Assembly (NCBI GenBank): GCA_002387845.1 | Contig: DGLB01000060.1 | Span: 1-64,000, forward strand | Source of the DNA: Stenotrophomonas maltophilia | GTDB lineage: Bacteria > Pseudomonadota > Gammaproteobacteria > Xanthomonadales > Xanthomonadaceae | Length of the DNA: 64,000 bases | Direction: 5' to 3' | Shown here: in pieces, positions 9,908 through 19,363 of the stretch | Layout of the letters: the number at the start of each line of letters is the position of its first letter | Position numbering within the stretch: the stretch's first letter is position 1 | Position numbers and translations under genes: made by a program | Notes under the pieces: model-generated | The model's database searches: none | The model's input: the letters and a program-made list of their open reading frames with translations, nothing else | What the model was told of the DNA's origin: nothing

Positions 9908-9934
9908 GTGGTGACGCGCCCTGCGCGTCACCAC
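9908..9934. terminator. Hairpin between convergent genes
   Basis: A perfect 12-bp stem (GTGGTGACGCGC with its complement) around a CCT loop, between the 8923 gene and the end of purL. It has no long T-run on either side. A smaller 7-bp hairpin with a GTAG head on the minus strand lies at 9877-9898. Confidence 0.5.
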
Positions 9935-9947
9935 CTCGATACGGTCC

Positions 9948-12900
9948 TCAGCCCACCCACACCCGCGCATTGCGGAACATGCGCAGCCACGGCGAGTCGC
10001 CCTGCCACTCGGCCGGACGCCAGCTCAGGTTGAGCGCACGCGGGGTGCGTTCCGGGTGCGGCATCATGATGGTGACGCGGCCGTCGGTGCTGGTCAGGCC
10101 GGTGATGCCGTCCGGCGAACCGTTCGGATTCAGCGGGTACTGGCTGGCCACGTTGCCGTCGCCATCGATGTAGCGCAGCGAGACGCGGGCGGCGGCCTGG
10201 TCCACCGGGCTGGCGAACACCGCACGGCCTTCGCCGTGCGCCACGGCCACCGGCAGGCGCGAACCGGCCATGCCGCGCAGCAGGATCGACGGCGATTCCA
10301 CCACTTCCAGCAACGCGGTGCGGGCTTCGAACTGCTCGCTGGCGTTGCGGCGGAACTGCGGCCAGTGTTCGGCACCCGGGATGATGTCCTTGAGCTGGCT
10401 CAGCATCTGGCAGCCGTTGCACACGCCCAGCGAGAAGCTGTCCTCGCGGGCGAAGAACGCCGCGAAGGCCTCACGCAGCGCGCTGCGCTCCAGCACCGAG
10501 GTGGCCCAGCCGCGGCCGGCACCCAGCACGTCGCCGTAGCTGAAGCCGCCACAGGCCACCAGGCCGGTGAAATCGGCCAGCTGGGTGCGGCCTTCGATCA
10601 GGTCACTCATGTGCACGTCGAAGGTGCTGAAACCGGCACGCTCGAAGATGTTGGCCATCTCGATCTGGCCGTTGACGCCCTGCTCGCGCAGCACCGCCAC
10701 GCGCGGACGTGCGCCGGTGCTGATAAAGGGCGCTGCCACGTCTTCATTGATGTCGAAGGTGAGCTTGGGCTTCAGGCCCGGTGCATTGAAGTTGCGCGCG
10801 ACAACACGCTCTTCGTCCGCCGCTTCGGGGTTGTCACGCAGCTTCTGCATGGCGTGGGTGACCGACCACCAGGCATCGAACAGCGCCTCCCAGCGCCATT
10901 CGGCGAGGTTTTCGCCCTGCAGCGAAACCCGCACCACCGGCGCCGTGGTGGGCTTGGCAATTCGCTGCGCACATTCGGTGAGCGCATGGCGCTCGACCAG
11001 GTCGGCAAAGGCGGCGCGATCTTCGCGCGCGATCTGCACCACCGCACCCAGTTCTTCATTGAACAGGCTGCGGAACGGATCATCGCCCCACGCATCCAGT
11101 GCAATGTCCAGGCCCTGGCGCGAGGCGAACGCCATTTCGCACAGCGCGGCGAACGCGCCACCGTCGCTGCGGTCGTGGTACGCCAGCAGCAGGCCGGCCT
11201 GGCGCGCGTCACGGATCAGTTCAAAGAACGCACGCAGGCGCTGCGGATCGTCCAGGTCCGGCACGGCACCGGCGAACGCCGGCAGCGGGCTGTGGTCGGC
11301 GTGCACCTGGGCCAGGATCGAACCACCGAGGCGCTGCTTGCCGGCCCCCAGGCCGATCAGCCACAGCTCGCTGTCGGTCTCGCGGTCCAGCAGCGGGGTC
11401 AGCTGGGTGCTGGCGTCGGCGACCGGCGCAAAGGCCGAGATCACCAGCGACACCGGCGACACCGACTTGTGTGCTTCGCCCTGGTCGTGCCACTGCGCCT
11501 GCATCGACAGCGAGTCCTTGCCGACCGGAATGCTCAGGTCCAGCTGCGGGCACAGCTCCATGCCCACTGCGCGCACCGCGTCGTACAGCAACGCGTCTTC
11601 GCCGGCGTGGCCAGCGGCCGCCATCCAGTTGGCGGACAGCTTCACCGTCTCCAGTGCGTCCACCGGGGCGGCGCACAGGTTGGTGATGGCTTCGCCGACC
11701 GCCATGCGCGCGGACGCCGCGGCATCCAACAGGGCCAGCGGGGTGCGTTCACCAATCGCCATGGCTTCGCCGGCCACGGTGTCGAACCCGGCCAGGGTGA
11801 TGGCGACGTCGGCCATCGGCAGCTGCCACGGACCGATCATCTGCTCGCGCGCGGTCAGGCCGCCCACGCTGCGGTCACCGATGGTGACCAGGAAGCTCTT
11901 CGAGGCCACCGACGGGTGCGCCAGCACACGCAGGCCGGCTTCGTGCAGGTCCAGGCCGCCGGTCTTCAGCGCCGGCCACTTCGGGGCCGCCGGGTGCGCC
12001 GTGTCGCGGTGCATCTTCGGCGGCTTGCCGAACAGCACGTCCATCGGCAGGTCGATCGGGGCGTCGGCCGGAATGTTGCCCACGGTCGCACCGTAGGCCA
12101 CCACCAGACGCTCTTCCGCGGTAGCCACGCCGACGGCGGCGAACGGGCAGCGCTCACGCGCGCACAGCGCGGCGAACTCGGCCAGCCGCTCCTGCGGCAC
12201 GCCGAGCACGTAGCGTTCCTGCGATTCGTTGCACCACAGCTGCATCGGCGACAACGACGGGTCATCGGTGGGCACCTTGCCCAGATCGATCACGCCGCCC
12301 ACGCCGGAGTCGTGCAGCAGTTCAGGAATCGCGTTGGACAGGCCGCCCGCGCCCACGTCGTGGAACCAGCGGATCGGGTTGTCCAGGCCGAGCGCGACGC
12401 AGCGGTCGATCACTTCCTGGCAGCGACGCTCCATTTCCGGGTTGTCGCGCTGCACGCTGGCGAAGTCGAGGTCTTCCGCACTTTCACCGGAGGCCACCGA
12501 ACTGGCGGCACCGCCGCCCAGCCCGATCAGCATGGCCGGGCCGCCAAGCACGATGACGGCATCGCCCGGCTGCAGCCTGATCTTCTCCACCTGCACGCGA
12601 TCAATCGCACCGAGGCCGCCGGCCAGCATGATCGGCTTGTCATAGGCGCGGGTCAGGCCCTCGCCTTCCGGCAGCTCGAAGCTGCGGAAGTAGCCCAGCA
12701 GGTTGGGACGGCCGAACTCGTTGTTGAACGCGGCGCCGCCGAGCGGGCCTTCCAGCATGATGTCCAGCGCCGGGGCCATGCGCGGGTTCAGCGCGCGCGG
12801 CGCTTCCCACGGCTGCGGCAGGGTCGGGATGCGCAGGTGCGAGACCGAGAACCCGGTCAGGCCGGCCTTGGGCTTGCCGCCACGGCCGGTGGCACCTTCG

Positions 12901-13832
12901 TCGCGGATTTCACCACCGGCACCGGTGGAGGCACCGGGGAACGGGGCGATGGCGGTGGGATGGTTGTGCGTTTCGACCTTGATGCAGAACGCCGAATCCA
13001 CCACCGCTTCGCTGCGGTACTCGCCGGTGGCGGGGTCCGGACGGTAGCGCGCGGCCGGCAGGCCGGCGACGACGGCGGCGTTGTCGCTGTAGGCGCTGAG
13101 CGTGTGCTGCGGGGTCTGCTGGTGGGTGTTCTTGATCATCCGGAACAGCGAGTGCGGCTGTTCGGCCCCATCGATGGTCCAGCTGGCGTTGAAGATCTTG
13201 TGCCGGCAGTGCTCGGAGTTCGCCTGCGCGAACATCATCAGTTCCACGTCGGACGGCTTGCGGCCGAGTTCGCCGAAGCGCTGGCGCAGGTAGTCGATCT
13301 CGTCCTGGGCCATGGCCAGGCCAAGGCGGCGGTTGGCCCCTTCCAGGTCGTCCAGCGCCACACGCTCCAGCTCGCCACGCGCCGGCGCGGTGAACAGCGC
13401 CTGGGCCTGGTCGGTGGCGGTGAGCACGGACTGGGTCATGGGATCGTGCAGCGCGCCGATGACAGCGGCACGCTGGGCGGCATCGGCGGGCCAGCCGGCC
13501 AGGTCGATGCGCAGGCCGCGTTCGACGCGGCGGATCGGCTGCCCGGCTCCGCGCACCAGTTCAGTGGCCTTGCTGGACCACGGCGAGAGCGTGCCCAACC
13601 GCGGAACGACGAAGTGCGAAACCGCCCCGGCCTCCAGCGTGGCCTGCTGCGGCTGCGCTTCCAGGATCCGGCTCAGGATCACCGGGTCCGGCGCGGCCTC
13701 GCCTTCGGTCTGGATGAAGTAGACATGCCAGGCACCGGTGATACGCAGATCGGCGGAAAGGGCCTGCAGGCGGGATTCAAGACGTTCGCGGCGGAACGGC
13801 GAAAGGGCGGATGCGCCCTCGAGGACCATCAT
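9948..13832 (-). CDS. purL: Phosphoribosylformylglycinamidine synthase
   Basis: Fourth step of de novo purine synthesis: FGAR + Gln + ATP gives FGAM in the cytoplasm. This is the large single-chain form (1294 aa from ATG 13832; E. coli PurL is about 1295). It has an N-terminal FGAR-AT domain, a central ATP-grasp-like synthetase (SEHCRHKIFNASW, PHNHPTAIAPFPGASTGAGG-type region) and a C-terminal class I glutamine amidotransferase. The nucleophile is Cys1138 in LGVCNGCQ; the His/Glu pair is in MMPHPERTPR. An in-frame ATG 45 bp upstream adds residues not typical of the family. The gene stands alone, with repeat-rich DNA upstream. Confidence 0.97.
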   Translation of the reverse strand: MMVLEGASALSPFRRERLESRLQALSADLRITGAWHVYFIQTEGEAAPDPVILSRILEAQPQQATLEAGAVSHFVVPRLGTLSPWSSKATELVRGAGQPIRRVERGLRIDLAGWPADAAQRAAVIGALHDPMTQSVLTATDQAQALFTAPARGELERVALDDLEGANRRLGLAMAQDEIDYLRQRFGELGRKPSDVELMMFAQANSEHCRHKIFNASWTIDGAEQPHSLFRMIKNTHQQTPQHTLSAYSDNAAVVAGLPAARYRPDPATGEYRSEAVVDSAFCIKVETHNHPTAIAPFPGASTGAGGEIRDEGATGRGGKPKAGLTGFSVSHLRIPTLPQPWEAPRALNPRMAPALDIMLEGPLGGAAFNNEFGRPNLLGYFRSFELPEGEGLTRAYDKPIMLAGGLGAIDRVQVEKIRLQPGDAVIVLGGPAMLIGLGGGAASSVASGESAEDLDFASVQRDNPEMERRCQEVIDRCVALGLDNPIRWFHDVGAGGLSNAIPELLHDSGVGGVIDLGKVPTDDPSLSPMQLWCNESQERYVLGVPQERLAEFAALCARERCPFAAVGVATAEERLVVAYGATVGNIPADAPIDLPMDVLFGKPPKMHRDTAHPAAPKWPALKTGGLDLHEAGLRVLAHPSVASKSFLVTIGDRSVGGLTAREQMIGPWQLPMADVAITLAGFDTVAGEAMAIGERTPLALLDAAASARMAVGEAITNLCAAPVDALETVKLSANWMAAAGHAGEDALLYDAVRAVGMELCPQLDLSIPVGKDSLSMQAQWHDQGEAHKSVSPVSLVISAFAPVADASTQLTPLLDRETDSELWLIGLGAGKQRLGGSILAQVHADHSPLPAFAGAVPDLDDPQRLRAFFELIRDARQAGLLLAYHDRSDGGAFAALCEMAFASRQGLDIALDAWGDDPFRSLFNEELGAVVQIAREDRAAFADLVERHALTECAQRIAKPTTAPVVRVSLQGENLAEWRWEALFDAWWSVTHAMQKLRDNPEAADEERVVARNFNAPGLKPKLTFDINEDVAAPFISTGARPRVAVLREQGVNGQIEMANIFERAGFSTFDVHMSDLIEGRTQLADFTGLVACGGFSYGDVLGAGRGWATSVLERSALREAFAAFFAREDSFSLGVCNGCQMLSQLKDIIPGAEHWPQFRRNASEQFEARTALLEVVESPSILLRGMAGSRLPVAVAHGEGRAVFASPVDQAAARVSLRYIDGDGNVASQYPLNPNGSPDGITGLTSTDGRVTIMMPHPERTPRALNLSWRPAEWQGDSPWLRMFRNARVWVG

Positions 13833-13951
13833 GTCCGGGGAACCGTGGTTGGGAACGGGGCCCACTATTGTACCCAAAGCCGGGGTCTGGACTCCGGTCA
13901 GGGTCGCGGCGAAGAGCCCTCGACTGCCGCTCTACGAGCCGAGGCCCGTCG

Positions 13952-14040
13952 GGGGTAGGTTTGCGGGGGACGCCGTAAACCCATCCATGGGGGCTTGGTC
14001 GCCGCATCCATGCGGCTCACACCCCCGCCAACCCACCCCC
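13952..14040 (+). repeat. Xanthomonad-type palindromic element, copy A
   Basis: Outer arms GCGGGGG (13963-13969) and CCCCCGC (14022-14028), extended outward by GGTTT/CAACC-like pairing. The core reads GACGCCGTAAACCCATCC, then ATGGGGGCTTG, then a small CGCATCC/ATGCG palindrome. Copy B carries the same core in reverse orientation. Elements with this CCATCCATGGGGGCTT core are, from memory, common between xanthomonad genes. Confidence 0.7.
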
Positions 14041-14104
14041 GCCGGCCCTCCGACAGTGGGTCGGTCGCCATGGGAAATCAAAGTCCGGTCATGGAGCGTC
14101 GATG

Positions 14105-14165
14105 GGTAGCGCCAGCCGTTGGCCGACCCAGGCGGTCCGTGGGCCGGCCAACGGCCGGCGCTACC
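14105..14165. repeat. GTAG-headed inverted repeat (SMAG/REP-like pair)
   Basis: Two 20-nt arms, 14105-14124 and 14146-14165, are complementary at 19 of 20 positions. Each starts GGTAGCGCC from its own outer end. The GTAG head and stem-loop layout match what I recall of SMAG repeats, here as a face-to-face pair separated by 21 bp. Confidence 0.65.
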
Positions 14166-14204
14166 GCCCTTCCTGTGGCCACCGACCTCCTGTCGAAGGT
14201 GGGT

Positions 14205-14294
14205 CGGTGCGGGTTCGCGGGGGTGTCAAAAACATGGATGTTTTTGACAAGCCCCCATGGATGGGTTCACGGCGTCCCCCGCGAACTCGCACCG
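14205..14294 (-). repeat. Xanthomonad-type palindromic element, copy B, with nested palindrome
   Basis: Outer 19-nt arms (14205-14223 and 14276-14294) differ at one position. Inside is a second palindrome, 14224-14249: 12-bp arms TGTCAAAAACAT around GG. The right half repeats, in reverse orientation, the core of copy A (AAGCCCCCATGGATGGGTT). The central stem differs completely between copies, so only the outer frame is conserved. Confidence 0.75.
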
Positions 14295-14546
14295 TCCCGC
14301 CAAACACGGGAACCGCTGCGCACCGGCTGTTCGCCAAAAACCCACAGCAGCCGGGCAGCGCCCGGCGGTACGCGGCCCGTCGATCTCCGACGGGCGGTCG
14401 CCTGAACCGTGCGCCAGCGCAAGGTTCCGGGGGCGATTCCATGACAACGTTGCCACGACCCGCCCGGTGTGCATGCCAGGCGGGCTACCGTCCGCCCCCT
14501 CTAGCTGTTGCCGGCCCTCTCTCACCGGCCCCGGACCTGCTGCAAC

Positions 14547-14571
14547 GCGGGGCGGCAGCCTGCCGCCCCGC
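14547..14571 (+). promoter_or_regulatory. GC-rich hairpin in chitinase leader
   Basis: Perfect 11-bp arms GCGGGGCGGCA / TGCCGCCCCGC around a GCC loop, 15 nt before the Shine-Dalgarno of the chitinase. With no T-run it may stabilise the mRNA or act as a REP rather than terminate. Confidence 0.45.
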
Positions 14572-14597
14572 GCCCCTGACCTGATCGGAGAATGACC

Positions 14598-16700
<2,103 letters not shown>

Positions 16701-16722
16701 CCCCTGTTGTAGCGTGAATGGT

Positions 16723-16753
16723 GCATCCGGCGGCGCTGTGAGCTGCCGGATGC
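16723..16753 (+). terminator. Hairpin after chitinase
   Basis: 12-bp arms GCATCCGGCGGC / GCTGCCGGATGC (one wobble pair) around GCTGTGA, followed by a weak ACTTATTT run. Probable factor-independent terminator. Confidence 0.6.
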
Positions 16754-16819
16754 AACTTATTTGATGGCCGGGTGGCAGCGGGGGCGTGAACATCGCGATT
16801 CCTCACCGACCGTGCCCAC

Positions 16820-17671
16820 ATGCCCGTGCCGTCCATTGCCTCCCTGGCCAACACGCTGTTCCGAACTGTTTCTGGCGCACTCCGCAGTGGCAGGACGCGG
16901 AGCTACACGCTGCCGGTCGAGAAGATCAGCAACGCGCAGGGCGCGACGGGCACCTGGCGTTTCGCCGGGAGCTCGTTCCGGTCGAGCACGCCTGCAGACG
17001 CCCCACGTGTTTCCCAGCAACTCCGCACACTGCGTAATCCGTTGAGCTGCGGCGATTTCGCCCCCCGTATTGCCCCCCGGGCACGCGAACTGCATCCGCT
17101 CATGCTGATGCCGGCAACGGACGTTCCGCGCGACCCGCCCGTCAAGTCGCTGCCCCCCATCGCGGAGACCGATACTGCCGCCCCGCTACTGGCGTCGATT
17201 GCACGGTTGGGAGCCCTGGTAGATGACTTCATGCCTATCCACCCCGATCTGATCGAAGAACCCGGTGCCCTGCTGAATGCCGCCAACAATCGGTGGGCGT
17301 CTACGTCGGCAACGGACAGTGGCTACGGTCCGGGCGACAGCGACTGGGACGTCGACGCCGACAGTGACTTCGACGATGAACCCGAACTGACACCCGAAGA
17401 GCTGCGCGAAGCAGATAAGACCTTCCGACGTGAGGGCACACAGGTGAGATTGGCCGAGGTCGCGTGGCGGCATCGCGCAGACAAGGATGCGCCGGCATTC
17501 TCACCGTTCGTGTCGAGCAAGGGCCAACTCCCAGAGTTTCAGGTGGAGAGCATCCGCGCGAAGCTGTTGCGGGATGCGGACGCGCATGTTGACGCGTTGA
17601 TCGGCTATGACGAACTGCCGCGGGACGCCACGGAAACTTTCGTCGAAGTCCCCACGATCACGCGGGGCTGA
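16820..17671 (+). CDS. Unrecognised 283-aa protein with acidic Trp segment (cassette gene 1)
   Basis: Not recognised. The N-terminus (MPVPSIASLANTLFRTVSG) is weakly amphipathic, without a cleavable signal. Residues 30-120 are polar and rich in Pro, Arg and Ser. Residues 171-194 are strongly acidic with one Trp (GDSDWDVDADSDFDDEPEL). They are followed by TFRREGTQVRLAEVAW (201-216), which lines up without gaps with TFDLHTRQIALREIEW in the next protein. The C-terminal 65 residues look helical. It is first of three same-strand genes; the next starts 34 nt after its stop. No Shine-Dalgarno is evident before ATG 16820, so the start could be wrong. Codon use is less GC-biased than in neighbouring housekeeping genes. 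A secreted or host-directed role is a guess from the third gene. Confidence 0.6.
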   Translation: MPVPSIASLANTLFRTVSGALRSGRTRSYTLPVEKISNAQGATGTWRFAGSSFRSSTPADAPRVSQQLRTLRNPLSCGDFAPRIAPRARELHPLMLMPATDVPRDPPVKSLPPIAETDTAAPLLASIARLGALVDDFMPIHPDLIEEPGALLNAANNRWASTSATDSGYGPGDSDWDVDADSDFDDEPELTPEELREADKTFRREGTQVRLAEVAWRHRADKDAPAFSPFVSSKGQLPEFQVESIRAKLLRDADAHVDALIGYDELPRDATETFVEVPTITRG

Positions 17672-17705
17672 TCTGATGCTGCCTTCCCCTGGTGCTGAGG
17701 AACCC

Positions 17706-18203
17706 ATGCCGAAACATCACCCGCTGACCTTTTCCGAAGCCATCTCGCAGTCCTGGCGTACGCACGTGAGGCGGCAGTCGTCACTTCCTCGAGCGCAGTT
17801 GAAACAAATGCCGGTGAAGATCATCGCCAACTGTGCAGTGCTCGAGTCAGTTCGCCCGCCTTCCCTGGGTGTGTTCTCCGCGCCTGCGACGTGTGTCAAC
17901 GGCACACGCGCGCAACCCATGGTTGTCGATGATCCCATCTCCGACAGCGAGAGCTGGGACTGGGGAAGCGACTTCGACACGGAAGCATCTGACACGGACT
18001 CCGATGGCACCTTCGATCTGCATACCCGCCAGATCGCCCTGCGCGAGATTGAGTGGAGCACCGTCCGTTTCGCGCCCGCCTCCAGCAATCCCCCACCGCC
18101 GCCACCCCGCCAGCGACCGGCATCGCAGTTGTCACCTACTACGGTTCCAACGGCCACCTCGCTGCTGCATTCGACGTTCCAACCCGATAAGAAAGAGAGT
18201 TAG
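17706..18203 (+). CDS. Unrecognised 165-aa acidic, proline-rich protein (cassette gene 2)
   Basis: Not recognised. GAGGA before ATG 17706 fixes the start; the frame extends upstream only by overlap. A basic N-terminal third is followed by residues 75-104, rich in Asp, Ser and Glu with two Trp (DSESWDWGSDFDTEASD). Then TFDLHTRQIALREIEW (102-117), shared with cassette gene 1, and a PPPPPP run (129-134). The C-terminus looks disordered. The stop lies 4 nt before the GTG of the WH2-like gene, which argues for one transcript and a shared task. There is no signal peptide or membrane helix. Confidence 0.65.
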   Translation: MPKHHPLTFSEAISQSWRTHVRRQSSLPRAQLKQMPVKIIANCAVLESVRPPSLGVFSAPATCVNGTRAQPMVVDDPISDSESWDWGSDFDTEASDTDSDGTFDLHTRQIALREIEWSTVRFAPASSNPPPPPPRQRPASQLSPTTVPTATSLLHSTFQPDKKES

Positions 18204-18207
18204 TCAC

Positions 18208-19284
18208 GTGATAGGTACGCTCTACAAACCCCCTGCAATCCAGCACATCCGATCTCTGGCCCAACGGACTCAGACGAAATCAACGCCGTTGAACGCACAG
18301 CCGACTGAGAAGCCGATCAAGGCCCCCACGCTTGTACAGGTGACCGCCAAGGCCATCGCCCCCGGCGGGTGGCTGCATCAAGGCTGGACTGCCAGCGCGG
18401 CAGGCAAGGCGGCATTCCCGCGCCAAGCAGCGGTTGTGCCTGCGATCAGCCAGAAACTGGCGACGGCATTCACGTCCATCCGCAATCCGTCGCCCGCTCA
18501 GGTGAGCGGACAGCCCGCAAGGCCACCGGAGGTTCCGCATAAGCCGGAGGGCCTGACTGCCCTGATGCGGGAGCGAATGGCGGCCCGCAATGCACCGCCG
18601 GCACAGGATCGCGTACCCGCCGTGCCGTCAGAACGGAAGACAGATCGCCCGGTGGCCGCGCCGCCGCCGCCGCCGATGCCCACAGTGAGTGCGCAGACGA
18701 AAGCCTCGAAGCCGCCGTTGGCGCGAGGAGGTTCGCTGGACAGTGCGACGAAGACGCAGCGCCCGACGCTGCCACTGGCACGCGCGCAGTCGGAGGACAG
18801 CGCGCTTGCCGGTCGATCGAACCTGCTGGAGGCGATACGCAATCATGGCGGCGTGGGGGCGCTGAAGCAGAAGACCGTCGAACTGACCTCCGTCGGCACG
18901 GCCACGGCCGGCGGGCCGGCGGCGAAGCCCTCGCTGGCGGCCCGCGATCGGGTCCAGGCAGTTGGCGTCAACATGCTGGGCCACGCGGCGGATGAACTGC
19001 GTGCCCGGCTGGCGGCGCGCGGGCAAAGTCCCGCGATTCCCGAACGGCCGAAGATGGAAAAGGCGGGCAGTGTGGCCTCGGTGTCGTCATCCGACAGCGG
19101 AAAAAGCAGCCTGTCCAGCTCCAGCGAATCGATTCCGAACTCGGTGAAAAGCGCGGACTCGTGGAGCTACACGCCCGCTTCCCAGGTGAAGGACACGCAA
19201 GCGCAGATGGATTTGCAGCGTGAACTACAGAACAAGCTGTTTGCCTTGACCCAGAAGAAGGCCCTGGCGGATCCCGCAGCCTGA
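18208..19284 (+). CDS. Proline-rich protein with WH2-like actin-binding motif (cassette gene 3)
   Basis: 358 aa from GTG 18208, with a purine-rich AGAGAG 8 nt upstream. Upstream in-frame codons overlap the previous gene. Residues 1-110 are basic and low-complexity. APPPPPMP (151-158) is a profilin/SH3-type polyproline. NLLEAIRNHGGVGALKQKT (205-223) has the WH2 layout: an amphipathic LLxxI helix, then LK(K/x)(T/V). From memory, the yeast Las17 WH2 has the same LLxxIRxxGGxGxL order. Two similar segments flank it, LMRERMAARNAPP (119-131) and LRARLAARGQSP (264-275). A Ser-rich stretch (288-313) and a Gln/Leu helix (331-350) end the protein. WH2 motifs bind G-actin, a eukaryotic target, so the protein is likely delivered to a host. 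No secretion signal was identified. Proline-WH2 order also occurs in WASP-family proteins and bacterial actin nucleators. Confidence 0.7.
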   Translation: MIGTLYKPPAIQHIRSLAQRTQTKSTPLNAQPTEKPIKAPTLVQVTAKAIAPGGWLHQGWTASAAGKAAFPRQAAVVPAISQKLATAFTSIRNPSPAQVSGQPARPPEVPHKPEGLTALMRERMAARNAPPAQDRVPAVPSERKTDRPVAAPPPPPMPTVSAQTKASKPPLARGGSLDSATKTQRPTLPLARAQSEDSALAGRSNLLEAIRNHGGVGALKQKTVELTSVGTATAGGPAAKPSLAARDRVQAVGVNMLGHAADELRARLAARGQSPAIPERPKMEKAGSVASVSSSDSGKSSLSSSSESIPNSVKSADSWSYTPASQVKDTQAQMDLQRELQNKLFALTQKKALADPAA

Positions 19285-19329
19285 TGCCACGTTGCCGGGC
19301 AGAGCCCGGTGCCGCGGTGCAATGACGCA

Positions 19330-19357
19330 GGCCCGGTGCGCAGCAGCGCACCGGGCC
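19330..19357. terminator. Perfect 12-bp hairpin between convergent genes
   Basis: GGCCCGGTGCGC pairs with GCGCACCGGGCC around AGCA. A second small hairpin (CCGGGC/GCCCGG, 19295-19309) precedes it. Together they separate the WH2-like gene from dsbC on the other strand. Confidence 0.6.
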
Positions 19358-19363
19358 GGTGGG

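Larger units (their letters stand above)
13833..14597. other. Repeat-rich spacer between divergent purL and chitinase
   Basis: About 765 bp with no believable gene. It contains two inverted copies of one long palindromic element (13952-14040 and 14205-14294), a GTAG-headed inverted repeat (14105-14165) and a GC hairpin close to the chitinase start (14547-14571). Short frames cross it in all directions but lack ribosome sites and domain content. It must also hold the promoters of both genes, which I cannot place. Confidence 0.8.

Noticed and set aside
10056..13958. A 1300-codon plus-strand frame opposite purL
   Set aside because: PurL has complete catalytic motifs; the antisense product is His/Arg/Gln-rich without domains. 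It is typical of GC-rich third positions.
17180..17225. LLASIARLGALV in cassette protein 1 as a second WH2 motif
   Set aside because: It has the LLxxI start but no basic LK-type continuation; the following residues are acidic (VDDF). Not enough to call.
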